Below are positions 33,591-46,096 of a stretch of DNA of 64,000 bases, piece after piece. Source of the DNA: Siphonodentalium dalli (lineage: Eukaryota > Mollusca > Scaphopoda > Gadilida > Siphonodentaliidae); assembly GCA_032622095.1 (NCBI GenBank), contig CP136068.1, positions 9,029,314 to 9,093,313 on the forward strand. The letters run 5' to 3'. The position numbers and the translations under genes were made by a program. The notes under the pieces were generated by a model that saw only the letters and a list, made by a program, of their open reading frames with translations, made no database searches and was not told the DNA's origin. The stretch's first letter is position 1, and each line of letters starts with the position of its first letter.

Positions 33591-34344
33591 TTGGTATGCG
33601 GCTTATACGGACGCTGGCTCTTACGGACCCTGGCTCTTACGGACCCTGGCTTTTACGGACCACCGGCTGATACGGACCCTGGCTTATACGGACCCCCGGC
33701 TCATACGGACCTCAATTAAAATATGCAATTTTCAAACTTATATTTATAAATTTTATATATAATTATGATTGTCTTTTTACACATATATCTGTATTAATTG
33801 AGAATTTCGGTGATTTTTTTGGTGATTTTCAAACTTATATTTATGAATAGAGCTGATATTTTCAGTGATTTTCAAACTTATATTTATGAATTGAATATAT
33901 AATTATGATTGTCATTTCACACATATATCTGTATTAATTGAGAATTTTTGGTGATTTTCAAACTTATATTTATGAATTTAACCGATTTTTTCGGTTTTTT
34001 TCAAACTTATATTTATGAATTTAATATATCATTATGATTCTGTATTAATTGAGAATTTCGGCGATGTTCTGGCTTGAAAAAGTATTTATTGAATCGCGTT
34101 AATTAATCTCATCATCGTTGTATAAACACGTGCGTGTTATCCCTTTATGTCGTTGTATAAACAGATACGCGGTGATAAATGGTCAGTGAATGGTGATCAG
34201 GATGAATCCACTGAGCTTGATTTGTTACGGAAATTGTTAGTAAAAACACAACTTGTTTCAACTTATTTATTGTCCCTTGTATACACACTCGTGTGTGATC
34301 CCTTATATTGTTTTATAAACAGACACGCGATGATGAATGGTCAG
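33591..34344. repeat. Repeat-rich insertion in LINE A (minisatellite plus AT-rich repeats)
   Basis: LINE A coding similarity stops at about 34345 and resumes at about 33590. Between lie a minisatellite of 15-17-bp units 'tacggaccctggct' (33598-33712), AT-rich repeats around 'caaacttatatttatgaat' (about 33735-34050), and a two-copy duplication near 34122-34196 and 34275-34350 ('taaacagatacgcggtgat', 'aatggtcagtgaa'). No clear target duplication was found. Confidence 0.6.
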
Positions 34345-35530
34345 TGAAAGAAGACGCCAAGCTGTACGCCCCAATTTAGATAATGTTCGTCTGATGTAAC
34401 GTTGTTCCATTTTTGTTATCATCAGATTTTTTGTTATCTCAGTATGTACGTTGTCAGTATATTTAGTTGTGTCACAACAACCATTTGAAAACCATGGAGT
34501 CGAAGACTTTTTAGGCTGTCTTTTATTATGAGCGTTTTGAATTGTTCCATTTGTATCTGTGACCGCCTGAAATATAACGGTTTCAAGTTTACTAGTGATT
34601 TCTTCTACGGCACCCTGGGTGAGTTTGTCTTTATTTGAGTGGGAAATCAGATTATTTAATTCGCTAACAGCGGTCATGTCAATATTACGCGTGAATGGTT
34701 CGCTAACACGACTGTCCCACTGCTTGACTGTTGGCCTGTGTCTCATTGATTTAGCTGTATGCTTAATTTTACTTTTTGCGGTGTTTCTAATAATTGGACA
34801 GCAGAGGAATATTCAGGTTACAACTAAATGTCACGGGTGAGTGGACGTCTGAAAACAACAAATTGAACTTTGAGCTATGAGCTCGGTGAATCTTGGTCCG
34901 CTTATCACATAATCGATAACGCTCACGCCATTGGAAGTGAAACTAGAGGATTTTTCACCGAACCGCCCGTTCATTATGATTAATTGGGACTCATCACATA
35001 AATGCATGAGTTTTGAGCCATACTTATCTGGAATGACTCTGATAGCTGTGATGTTGTTAATATTGTATTGCCTGATCATTTATGCAGGGCGGTGATTATC
35101 ATTTATGGTACCCGTCCGTTTGTTGAAATCGCCTGCTAGGATAATGTTTTCATAGTTTATTTGTTTTTCAAGAACTGATATGTGCAGGTTTTCGAAGGGG
35201 TTCCCTTTAGAGTATTTAGAATTTTCAGGTGGGACATAGATGTTGCCGAATAAAAAGGCACCCCCGTTTGATTTTCATATTTACACCAAAGTATGGTTTC
35301 ACATGTGTCATGAACAGTGCTAAAGTTATCTTTGAGTGTGTTACGGACGGCGATGCGGCGGACTCCGTCTGAGCATTTCACAGTTTGGTATATGATTATA
35401 ACCCAAATTGTTATGGATGCTCAGCGTCACGATGACTTTCAAATCGTATTGTTCGCAGATTTAGTTTTCGGATTGTTCGGTTCTAGAATTAGTATTACAT
35501 GGACCCTCTAGCCACGTCCCTGCTAACTCA
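34345..35530 (-). pseudogene. LINE A AP endonuclease and linker
   Basis: Minus-strand fragments in changing frames: 'GTWLEGPCNTNSR' (near 35515), 'AVRNTLKDNFSTVHDTCET', 'LFGNIYVPPENSKYS', 'ILAGDFNKRTG', 'DESQLIIMNGRFGEKSSSF', 'GVSVIDYVISG', then the linker 'KSSTPWFSNGCCD' and 'QRYIRRTLSKLGRTAWRLL'. These are the catalytic and structural motifs of AP-type LINE endonucleases. The 5' end is probably truncated near 35530. Confidence 0.8.
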
Positions 35531-36064
35531 TGATTTACACTGATTTAAAGTTTCCATTCGTTGTACAGTTCCGGGCCTATAATAACGAATACCACATAAT
35601 AGCCTATACTATTAATACGACATTAGCACATACAAAACAAACAAACATACACGTTTTCGCCCCTGCACATGCACCCTCACCCTAAATATGGTCTGTTCCG
35701 GATGATAATGGGGATAGTTTCAAGCAGAAACGTTCGAAATGCGAAGTGTATCATCCGCATCTTTGACATCCAAAATCCGGTTTGGCGACATCTCATCTCA
35801 GGATCGATCAGGAGCTTTGACACCAGAAATTATGGTGGGTACCCACACTTGGTCGCATATAGTATTTTTGCGAACCGCCCTGTATGCTAGAGCATATTTT
35901 ATGGAATGTACAGTTACATATACATCGTTCCCTGCAATGCGTTTCTGATGTTATCAATTAGAAAAATATCCAAATTCCTTCGCTGAAACCACGATAAGCT
36001 GAGCATCTTCCTCTAACTTCCTTGTTTAGTGCAGATTTAGTTTCCGAGATAAAAGTAATTCTTA
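35531..36064. other. No gene recognised
   Basis: Flank of LINE A. Two overlapping open frames (35669-35948) have no recognised domain. Confidence 0.4.
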
Positions 36065-36420
36065 TTTAAAGATACGGGCGGCGTTGGCGGTGGATATGCT
36101 GTTAAAATATTCACCTCCGTCAAAAACCGACATAAACAGAAATAATAGTATAATATAGACATACCTTGTTCTTATACCAATCAGAAATATGGCATAGTAT
36201 GTTATTGTCAACTACTTTTCCTTTGTTATGTAAACAAACAAAAAAACCGTTACAGAACCTGCCTTTTGTTTAGATTCGGATATGATAAACATAAAGAGCG
36301 TTATTTGTTGCTGTTTTCCTGATACGGAAATAATAAAGAGCGTTTATATCATTTGTGTGTGATCAACCAATAGAATTGCGATGTGTTATGTAAACAGAAG
36401 CAAAATTTCTGTAACACTAG
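36065..36420. repeat. Dispersed repeat, inverted mate of 486-921
   Basis: Begins 'aaagatacgggcggcgttgg' and contains 'ttcacctccgtcaaaaaccg', 'ataaagagcgtttatatcat' and 'gttatgtaaacagaagc', all matching 486-921 in reverse. It has a single copy of the 32-bp minisatellite unit. Confidence 0.7.
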
Positions 36421-36649
36421 TTTATAAGTTATGCTTTATGTCAAACATTGATGAGCACATATCCACGCTTAAAAGAAATCTGTGAGTATTGATACTTGAT
36501 GGTTTAACTGTAGATGAATGCTATAATTTAGTTTATTATTAACCTGGGGTTTAACCATACTGGTATGTATTAGCGTTTTACCAGAACGTCCATACACTAC
36601 GTGGATTATCATAATAGCCCGGGATTCATATTGAAATATGAACACGGCG

Positions 36650-36800
36650 AGACCAATTAGATTAATTATCATTTATTGACGAATGATAAGACCACGAAGA
36701 GCTGGATCGAAGTAAATAAAACAATATAAACAACATAACAAAAACAATACAATTGACGAGAAAAGGACAAATGGATACGATGCAAAATTAAATTAAGTCT
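36650..36800. repeat. Dispersed repeat with relatives at 47090-47220 and 47560-47700
   Basis: Shared blocks: 'gataagaccac', 'aagagctgga', 'acaatataaacaacataac' and 'caattgacgaga', followed by an A-rich tail. Three diverged copies occur in this window. Possibly a SINE- or MITE-type repeat; no tRNA-like promoter boxes are evident. Confidence 0.5.
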
Positions 36801-39283
36801 AAGTCAAACAAAAATCATATAGACATATTCGATGACCTCTGGATACCTAGCGATGACATTTCACCCAGCGCATGCGCAAACTACGTAAGCTTATAAAGTT
36901 GTTTACATTGTGACACCGCGTGTGCGGATGTCTTTCTTTCGTGTGATGTCCCGCATATTTTGAAGACAAAAACATCGGAATATGAGGGAATTCAAAAATA
37001 AATACCGGACATAGTCCATAAGCGATATATAGACATTTCAATGAGGATGATCGGTAATTGCTGGAGAAAAAAACTGACAAGAATGCGTGGAATCAGCATT
37101 ATTTATACAAGAAGGTAATAATTCTCGAATATATGCTATGTGGTTGTATTACTTGTTGTCATGTTTTGATACCTGCGGGCATTTAGCTGGTGGAATCTTT
37201 TCAGTTAGTGATTCGGCAACTTTAAAAATATTCTGTTTGTTGGCAGCCTCACCAAAATATCCAACTCAAGTGACTGTAAACGAAGTTTCAACTGCTGATA
37301 CAGAGACATCACATTGTGTTACACATACCAATTATGATTATGTAATAAATTTCATTTCTCATATGGACATAAATGTCTAACATAATAGAGTAATTGAATT
37401 GCGATATCGCTCTGCTTTGAGCACGATATGTTACATGCACGAATGAATCAAAAACTAACAGAATATCACTTTTCTTTATTGCAGTTGGAAGCTGTACCTC
37501 TTGAAGACAGTTCGATGAACCAAATTATAAGCGCCAAAAGAAACACGAAGCAAATGAAAAACATTACGCTAGATTCCTCATACAAAAAGAATTCACTCTA
37601 CCATTGTTGAATTAAATAAAATATGACCAAGTGCTAAAGAAAGCACGTGAGGCAGGGGGAGGGCCAAACTAAATTTTCCGGGGTGGGTGGGTGGTCAATG
37701 AAACCAACAAACAGTTTTTTCCGCAACTCAAAATTGTTTTTCCTGCAATGAGTTTGGCTTAAAACACCTTATAATGTCAATATTGACACAAATGAACAAT
37801 ACCATGATGATCAGACTGTATAGCATGTAGCCAATGCTAATGGATTGAATTTTAAAATCCAAGATGGCCGTTGGCAGCCATATCTTATTGGCCGAATGAC
37901 CCCAAAATGACTCGTTCCTATTTACATGTCAATGTTAACATCCATGATAAATAGTATGCACAGAAATTCATATACAGCTGTTTACAGTGAATTTCCACCC
38001 GCTAATCTCTGTTTTAGTGTTAAAAGGGGTGGGTGTCCAAAATGGTCTGGAAAAACCTGCCGAAACCCAAAAACTTATGGACGAGGAGGTGGGTGGGTCC
38101 CAACAAGGATCGAAAGGAAAAAATCAGCATACGTGCCTGAACATTTTTTCCGACCCCCCCCCCCCCTTGCGTGAGGGTGTTTTTCTCGATTCCTCATCAG
38201 TGAACGAGTCACATTCTCTGACTTTGGAAAGTGCCACCCGCAAAGAGTTTAAATACAAAACTTGGTTTGGCATAGCTAGAGAGCGACTTATGAGAGCGAC
38301 AGTTTGGCAACGTCAGTAAGAACTTGTAAAGAGCATTTATGCTTTCCCACGTCAAAAGTGGTGACTGATAGAGCGTTTTTCCTTTTGGACTTTAACGGTT
38401 ATTTCCATATTAATATCAAATTGACAACATATAATATTACTATTTATCCGTTTTCTATGCACAAAGCAAATGAGATGTCGTCTGTTCGTTGGTTGTAATT
38501 TCACGTTTCTTAAATTGGGCTTATGAAATTGTGGTTAAGTTGGTGCCAAATCAGTTTGGATTATACTCGTGTGTTCCAACAAGACTTAATAGTTGAAAAA
38601 TCAAAACATTATCTCCAATAAGTGATAAATTCAATATTCATGGCAGAAAGGTCAATTTTTAATGACAATTATTGACACAATGGTGAGGTGCAAACGAGTA
38701 AATACAATATAACATTGTCACCAATACTCGAGAAATAACTTCAAAAATCGATATCTAATCACTCTGAGCTTTGATGGGTGGGTTCCTCGACTCGAGTCAT
38801 ATTGTTTACCCCCGAAGCCAAAGAAATAGTAATTTAGGAGCGTCTGATCGGATTGAGTACCTTTAACCTTTTAATACAACAACGAGTTATGTGAAGGAAT
38901 GAAGTCAGTTCTTTGTATCAATTTTATTCACGTCTAACATAAATGTGGTAAGCAGCAATACATAATAATGAATCAATCTTGGATGCCATGGAAAGACAGA
39001 AGGCGTCGCTTATTAATTAGCGAGCCGACTGACATATGTCAAATCATAAAGATGAGCTAAGACTAATTGAAGAGTAGATTAATGTAGGGTTTATATATAT
39101 ACGCTAATGACTTTGTGGGTCATTAGCGATATCTCTTTGTCTATCTGACCGACGTTTGACCGAGGCCTGACCTGATGTCTGTTGCATCAGACTTTCTCTT
39201 TGTGTTAAAGGGACTCAAAAATAATCGCCACCATGTTGTTGTTGTTGTTGAAATCAGCTGTTTACTGCCTGTTCCTAACGCTT
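36801..39283. other. No gene recognised
   Basis: Mostly unique sequence. A stretch 'ccaagatggccgttggcagc' (37859) looks like a dispersed-repeat fragment, and a 13-base C tract lies at 38154-38166. Open frames at 37087-37380, 37987-38319 and 38304-38498 have no recognised domains. Confidence 0.4.
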
Positions 39284-39514
39284 CTATAAACTGCATGCAT
39301 GGTTTATCTCCCCTGATACAGCCTGATATGCTATAAATAGATTGGGGATATCCCTGTGTTCTGTCAAGAATGGTTTCACTGTCAGGATATCGTTAGAAAA
39401 AGACTGAGATATATTGAGCTTAAATTGGCAAAATGCGATCAAATAAGAAGTTTTCGTAAGCGGGAAGATGCCGAAAAATTGGAAAGAGCAACGAATGGTG
39501 TGTGTCTTCCGCCG

Positions 39515-40075
39515 TGGTGGATTTTGAATGGGGATTTCCATGCAAATCTGCGGAGCAAAAGTTAAAGAGTTGCATATACTTCTGAGTGTGACTTGATGTG
39601 GTACTAGCTATAGACAACAGGTATTTAGCTGGTGGGTCCGCTTCGTAAATTATAAATTTTTGCTATAAATATATTTTTGAGAATTTTTTTCTGGAATTAC
39701 ATATCACTTGACCTACATAACTTATATTTGTCAGATTCGAAATATCAATATAAAATTCAAAAATAAATACACCAACATTATAATTTATAATGGAACAAGT
39801 TCCAATTGGACCTGCCAGTCGCCAGATAAATACCCAGGGACGCCAGAGAAGGGGGACATACGGGGGCACTTGCCCCCCTTGCTGGCCTGACTCATGTGAG
39901 GCCAGTGGGTACCCGAAAAGTGCCCTCCTGGTTGGTTTGCCCCCTTGCCCTTTGATGCTTCTGGCGTCCCTGTAAATACCTGTTGTTTTCAATACTACAT
40001 CAAGTCACACTCAGAAGTATGTGCAACTCTAAATTTTGCTCTGCAGATTTGCATGGAAATCCCCATTCAAAATTG
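39515..40075. repeat. Inverted-repeat element, arms about 110 bp
   Basis: 'gaatggggatttccatgcaa' (39527) to 'acaacaggtatttagctgg' (near 39633) is matched in reverse by 'gtaaatacctgttgt' (39972) to 'ttgcatggaaatccccattc' (40048-40067). The spacer is about 330 bp. Transposon-like fold-back; no target duplication was identified. Confidence 0.65.
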
Positions 40076-40189
40076 GTCACTTGACCTCGAGATCTCTCTT
40101 AAACTCAAAGAACAGATACAGAAAAGAACATATACAGACGAGATGATGGATCAGTCACAGACATGCTGTCTGAGGTAAAGCTCCCAGAA

Positions 40190-40530
40190 GGAAAGAACAG
40201 CGACTGGTTAAATACCACAAAATAGTCATGGGGTTGCTCCCAGCACTTCCTAAGCCTGATTATCTAAAACACAAGGCAAATACAGGCTACAGCCAACAAA
40301 ATTTGAGGACTGACTATACGTGTCAGTCAAAATCCGGTGGAGAAGGAGGTGTGTAACAACACAGAATCGTTCCAACTTCTGCGTACTAGCAGCTCACAAT
40401 ACGAAAACTCCTTCTTTGTTAAAACAACTGTGGAATGGAACCACCTGGAATAGTCGGTTGTTGATATCAGTGACATTGACGGTTTTCTATCTGCTCTGCG
40501 AGGCGAACAACAGTATGGGGTGTTTTCAAC
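40190..40530 (+). pseudogene. Decayed LINE ORF2 C-terminal fragment
   Basis: Plus-strand frames read 'RLVKYHKIVMGLLPALPKP', 'SQQNLRTDY', then in another frame 'QLLRTSSSQYENSFFVKTT' and 'VEWNHLE-SVVDISDIDGF', resembling the 'Y-x-x-SFFxxTxxxWNxLPxxVV' region at the end of many invertebrate LINE polymerases. One stop and a frameshift are present. Not obviously from LINE A or LINE B. Confidence 0.5.
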
Positions 40531-40823
40531 AATGCTAACAAGGAACTATTGCTTAACTATTTATAATTTATGCTTGTTTATCATATATAATAAATTATTT
40601 TTCAATTATTTCGCTTGCTGCTTATATTTATACTCCAAAATCATTTGGATGGCTCAAACAACAACATTGTCATTGCATATATTAAGTACTATATGGGAGA
40701 TCAATCTAACATGTAATGGCTGATTATGCTTAAGCGTAACTCCATTACGCTTTAAAAGCATAATTGGTTTGTATTGCCTTACAGCGTTATATGTAATGGT
40801 AGACCTACATGTATCTAACTTAG

Positions 40824-41149
40824 TAAGGCTGAAGGGGTCACTCTCACCAAAAAAAGTGCTGAAGGGTACACAGGATTTGAAAATGTGCTGAATGGTATAC
40901 AGGGTTTGAAATGTCGTTCTAAATGACGTTTAGATTTCGTATCTGCCATGATTTCTGTTAGAAAATAATTGATTACGTTCCAATGAACAGAAAATGAACT
41001 GAAAACAAACTGCTCATGGGCGTCAGACTTTCAGAAACACAGTTTAAGTACGGTAACAGTGTTAGTGGCGATCACAAACCTTCAGCACATTTTCAAACCA
41101 TGTGTACCCTTCAGCACTTTTTTTGGTGAGAGTGACCCCTTCAGCCTTA
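40824..41149. mobile_element. MITE with perfect 49-bp terminal inverted repeats
   Basis: 40824-40872 and 41101-41149 are exact reverse complements, starting 'taaggctgaaggggtcactc'. Total length is 326 bp, with no coding capacity. Perfect arms suggest recent activity. The superfamily cannot be assigned from the ends alone. Confidence 0.85.
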
Positions 41150-41582
41150 GAAAGGTTTAATGTTCTGGGCGGATGGTAAGATGGTAAAAAATAGTTGTTT
41201 CCTCATAGAATCTCCACATATATATTCAGACAGACAGATGGGGAGGGGTGTTGAAAAATGCTTTGGGAAAACAATTGTAAAGAGGGAAAGAAATTGGTTG
41301 CGGGGGTGGGTGAATCGCAGAAATGGTAAAATGTAAAAAAGTATCATATGTGTCTGAATATATATTAACCCCCCCCCCCCCCACCTCCAGAGCAAATTGA
41401 AATAAATTTAAATCCATATACCCTGTTTTTCTCATGGCATTTTTTTTTTGGTGTTTTGTTGAATAAAATTAACTTATGACTGAGATTACTCCTTCAGTCT
41501 TGATACTTTTCCAAAAATGGCATTTTTTGGCATTTTTGTCTGTTTAACAAATGTTGGGGCATAAATAGAAAAAACAACCAGT
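41150..41582. other. No gene recognised
   Basis: Contains a 14-base C tract (41369-41382). The overlapping minus-strand frames at 41147-41435 run through this tract and are not supported as genes. Confidence 0.4.
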
Positions 41583-41990
41583 CATGCTTATGCATTCTTT
41601 TATATATATGAATCTCGCATATATACAATCTTAAATATAAGAGACTGCACTGGCTTAGAAGTTCAATATAAGTAGTGTTAGCTTAATGCATTCTCTTATA
41701 TATGCAAGGCATCCTATTGGAGACTCGCATATATAAGAGAATGCATTGGCACAAGTTTTCAAAAAATTTCATGAAGCTCCAATTATGGAAGGATTAATCA
41801 TAAATAATGGTCTCCAATATGGCAGGTTGTAAATATAAAAGAATCCACTGGCTTGCATGGTCAAGATAAATGTTGTTAGGCCAATGAATTCTCTTAAATA
41901 TGTGAGTCTGCCTACGGGAGACTGTCATATATAAGAGAATGCATTGGTACAGTGTTTTCGCTAAATTTCAGGAAGCTCCAGTCATGAAAT
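41583..41990. mobile_element. Two adjacent decayed family B hairpin MITE segments
   Basis: Diverged hairpin arms 'tgcattctcttatatatgc' and 'atataagagaatgcattgg' occur at 41590-41752 and again at 41858-41955. Each segment is followed by the family B end words 'catgaagctccaattatgg' (41771) and 'aagctccagtcatgaaa' (41973). A TTAA follows the first segment at 41793. Confidence 0.6.
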
Positions 41991-42768
41991 GTGCAAAATT
42001 ATTTAGAACACTTTCAATTGTAAAACGATAGCATCACAATGTGTTTGGAAATCCCTTCACAGTTTGTAAGTCTAACACATAATTTGTTCAAAAAGATTTT
42101 TGTCTTCACCATAGACTAATAAGAAATCATGTTTTGTACACAATCTAGTCAGAAAATTACTAAAACTATGAAAAAGCTGTTAATTTTGTTTCTTGTTTTT
42201 GAAATACCTGACCATCATATATTGAATTTGGCTCAGTGTGATACAATCCAATTCTTGAAGACACACAACTTGAAAAACCCTTACTCTTACAGATGGATTA
42301 ATCATTATCTCTTTCTATAACAAGTATTTTATAGTTTCCTAAACTTTCCTGTGTATAACATAATAAATATGAATCGAAGACCCCTGTCTGGAAACACTTC
42401 TATCAATTAGTATTATAATAAGCATACAATCAATGTCCAGTATTTTAGGGCTCGTGTTTATTGGAACTTTTTCTAAAAAAAATAGGAACAAATATATATC
42501 CCACTTAATTCTCGCATTAAAAAATACATATTGATTTAAAATCAATATTAATTGATAGTAACATTTCCAGACAGGTATCTCCGGCTTATTTTTATTATTT
42601 TATAACCAGTAAACTATACAACACATGTTAGAGGAAGAGATAATCCATCTTTAGTGAATTTGGAAATTTGTAAATGATTAAATTTCTTCTGTAAAGCAGG
42701 AAAATAAAATCTACAAAATATGCAGTTGGAAGAACTTGGGAGACTCAAATATATAATATAACCATTTC

Positions 42769-43048
42769 TTGATGGGAGCTGCGCTAGTGGAGCATTGAAT
42801 CATGTGCCAGTGCATTCCCTTATATCTGCCGGTACCATAGGTAGCCTCACATATATAAGAGAATGAACTGGCTTACAAGGTCAAGGTAAATATTGTTAGG
42901 CCAATGTAATATATTCTCTTATATATTCTAGGATCCCTACTGGAAACTACCATATATAAGAGAATGCATTAGCACAGGTTTTTTTTGCAATATTTCCAAT
43001 GCTCCAATCATGGAAGGGTGAATGCTGCTCCCATAATGAAAGGGTTAA
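42769..43048. mobile_element. Family B double-hairpin MITE
   Basis: The left end 'accatttcttgatgggagct' matches the family B start. Two decayed hairpins follow (42810-42870 and 42900-42973), and the right end reads 'cataatgaaagggttaa' with TTAA at 43045-43048. Same architecture as 2286-2555. Confidence 0.65.
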
Positions 43049-44357
43049 TTGATTTTATTCCTAAATAGACAATTTTTGTTGTAATTAGTTTTAGTTCCGA
43101 CCCTCCAGGTTCAGTATTTTGTCTCATAAATGAACCACATAGTTTTGATTACTCTGACTACTGATGATATACTAGCACCTCCCATAAATCCTGAATAACA
43201 TAGGTGAATCATGGGTACAAGATAACAAATATAGGATAGAAGCCATGGTTATTTCACACTATTATAAATATGAAAATAATTACATATTTGCTGCTGAAAT
43301 ATTGTCCATAACCCCAGCTCACCAAGAAGTATGAGACTGAATTATATCTAAATATGTCATTTTGACAAAAAAATAATCAATTTGATGCTCATTGACAAAC
43401 TGTGAGATAGATCTTACAGTTCCAGGAAATTTCACTCCATTGTCACTATACATATTTTCTTATCTGGTACCTGCTGGTAAACAGAAAAACCACCTATTTG
43501 TTATTAGTATTCAGTATAGGAGTCTGGGGTCTGCCATGAGAGGGATGGACATCATCAATATCATGAAGAGATATATTTAAGAAGACTTATATTAAATGAT
43601 TTATTAATAAGGTACTTAACACATGTATGAATTTTCACTAATGAATTAAATTTAATATAATAACAAGTCTGTTAATAACTGAATACCACAACTGACTGTC
43701 ACTAGCTGTGATAGACTTGCAATTGAATTTATTAACTGAGTAATTGGCAATCATGAATATTTTTGTGGGAGCTTCTGGCATGATTTAGTCCTTGTTCAAA
43801 TTATTGTTGAATGTTGGGTCAACAGCCTGGAGCTATCTTGTTGAAAATGAAGAAACCCCCTCCCCTAGATCATGTCATGAATCTTTACTCTGCTTAGCGC
43901 ATGTAGAGATCTTATTCCATCAGTACAAAACTTGGGAATTTTGTTATGTTTTGATAATGAACTTTATAACATTGAACAAACAAGGCAGGGAACATATTTC
44001 TTTGTTTATATTTGTTCCTCGATAATCAACTTCAAAGTATGGGGTGGCCCCAGCTCGACAATGCATGCTTTTTGTGGCTTTAGTGAGCTGATATCACAAA
44101 AACACTGAATTAATTACCCTGCAGAAATTCCATGATTGTAAGTGCGCATAGCAAACTCACCCATCAAGTATGTTAAATAATGTCATCTCGAGTTTGCACT
44201 TTCACCTACTTATGAATAAACTATTAAGCGACAGGTATTAATAAAGAAATATATTCCCCTTGTTATTTTTTCAGCTTTATAAGGTTCTCTATCAATACTT
44301 AAAAAAGTTCCCGAGGTTTTGTACTGGTAGAATATGATTTATGCGGGCATTCGCCTC
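43049..44357. other. No gene recognised
   Basis: AT-rich. Open frames at 43392-43580 and 43792-44025 lack recognisable motifs. Nothing supported. Confidence 0.4.
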
Positions 44358-44602
44358 TGGGAGGCAAAATTGTCATTTAATAATGAAGTGCGCTTAAGTG
44401 CAATTAATTGCACTTAAGCACAAATAATTACACTTAAGAACAATTAGTTGAACTTATCATTGTGCTTAAGAGCAATCATTGCTCTTAAGTGCAATCGATT
44501 GTGATTAAGCATAGTGATTTGTTCTTGAAAACATAATTATTTGTGCTTAAGCGCAATCAATTTTGCTTACGCACAATCAATTGCCTAATCTTAAGCGCAT
44601 TT
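44358..44602. repeat. Older copy of the CTTAAG-palindrome MITE
   Basis: It starts 'tgggaggcaaaattgtcatt', a diverged form of the ends at 45174 and 45603, and consists of a run of decayed units such as 'gcacttaag' and 'cttaagcgcaat', each centred on CTTAAG or a one-base variant. Confidence 0.6.
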
Positions 44603-45173
44603 CATGGTTATACATGTATGTAACTAAACAGCCCTGGTGAATAAATAGGTTTATCCATAACTCAACCTTAGCTCTTATTGACATATCACCTCTTGTTTTC
44701 ATTGGTTTGCATGGGAGCAAGCCTAAGTTCTTTATCGAAATGGTAGACACGCAATAGCATTACCTTCTGTTTTAGTTGTGGCAACTCGTGGTAGTATTAA
44801 CTTCTGTATTAGTTGGGGCAACTTTGATTTTCGAGTACATATACAGGTACACCATATTAGGGAAGCAGGTCCTCAGTGACACCATATTCGCGCTACAGTA
44901 TATGACCTGGAAATGCTATAGATCTGTGCAAGAGCCGCTGATTTAATAAAACTACCAGAGCTCGAGGAGTGAGACATCAAAGCTCCCGGAATGAAACACC
45001 AATTTTTGGGACAGGGATGCTGATAATATGACAATAGGGTTTTTCACCCGATTTAAGTCAATAAGTACACCATATGAGGTAAGCAAGCCCTTATACAGTG
45101 ACACCACATTATTGCTATATGACCATAGCTATGGCCCAAATCTATGCCCCAAAGTCATATTAGCCAGAGTATA

Positions 45174-45546
45174 TGGGATGCCAAATTGACATTTAATAAA
45201 TAATTGAGCTTAAGCGCAATAAGGAATATTACATAAACTCCCTATAATTCAAATGGTTTAGTCCATGGTGCAATCAATATCTATCCCTGTTAACAGGCAA
45301 TATATGATAATTCTACTATTTGCAGATGGGTGATCTCATGAGGGAGATAATAATTGCGCTTAAGCGCAATAAGGATGTGATTGCGCTTAAGCGCAATAAG
45401 GGATGTTCTTATTGCGCTTAAGCGCATAAGGGAAGATCTAATTGCGCTTAAGCGCAATAAGAATATTCCTTAAGCGTTAAGCGCAATAAGAGATTCCTTA
45501 TTGCGCTTAAGCTCAATTATTTATTAAATGTCAATTTGGCATCCCA
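45174..45546. mobile_element. CTTAAG-palindrome MITE, copy 1
   Basis: Ends 'tgggatgccaaattgaca' and 'tgtcaatttggcatccca' begin inverted repeats of about 54 bp, flanked by TA on both sides (45172-45173 and 45547-45548). The interior carries at least five copies of 'attgcgcttaagcgcaat', each a perfect palindrome. A TA duplication suggests the Tc1/mariner group; no transposase is present. Confidence 0.8.
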
Positions 45547-45602
45547 TAAGAGTAGAGATTCATGGCATGATCTACCCTCCTCCCAATATATATAATACTG
45601 TA

Positions 45603-46096
45603 TGGGATGCCAAATTGACATTTAATAAATAATTGAGCTTAAGCGCAATAAGGAATCTTATTAAGAACATTCCTTATTATACGCTTAACCGCAATACATC
45701 CTTATTGCGCTTAAGTGCAATTAATATCTCCCTCATGAGAAAATAGTAGAATTATCCTATATTTGCCTGTTAACAGGGATAGAATCTGATGGAATCTGAA
45801 TAGGCCTACACGTGGACAGTCACCATGTGACCAATAAACTCCACCCATTGCACCATGGACTACACTATTGGAATTATAGGGAGTTTATGTAATATTCCTT
45901 ATTTGCGCTTAAGCGCAATAAGGAATATTCTTATTGCACTTAAGCCCAATAAGGAAATTCTCCTTATTGCGCTTAAACGCAATAAGGAATCTCTTATTGT
46001 GCTTAAGGGCAATTAGATTTTTCCTTATTGCGCTAATAAGGGATTCCTTATTGCGCTTAAGCTCAATTATTTATTAAATGTCAATTTGGCATCCCA
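45603..46096. mobile_element. CTTAAG-palindrome MITE, copy 2 (interior inverted)
   Basis: Same terminal repeats as copy 1, with its interior in reverse order ('tctccctcatgag' then 'gaattatagggagtttatgt'). Left flank TA, right flank CA, so the target duplication is degraded. It also has several GCGCTTAAGCGC palindromes and near variants. Confidence 0.8.

Larger units (their letters stand above)
26104..35530 (-). mobile_element. LINE A: non-LTR retrotransposon, split by two insertions
   Basis: Minus-strand pieces in order: endonuclease (about 35530-34830), linker (34746-34345), reverse transcriptase N-terminal and catalytic part (33590-32575), then after a 5.1-kb interruption the rest of the RT and C-terminus (27456-26306), ending near a (gataa)n tail at 26104-26120. 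Protein similarity resumes exactly at the interruption. Without inserts the element is about 3.5 kb. It contains several stops and frameshifts. The order AP-endonuclease then RT, and the absence of LTRs, place it among APE-type LINEs; the precise clade is not assigned. Confidence 0.85.

Noticed and set aside
39356-39565. 'CQEWFHC' suggested a PHD-type zinc finger
   Set aside because: Only one Cys/His cluster is present, the remaining zinc ligands are absent, and the frame runs into an inverted repeat.
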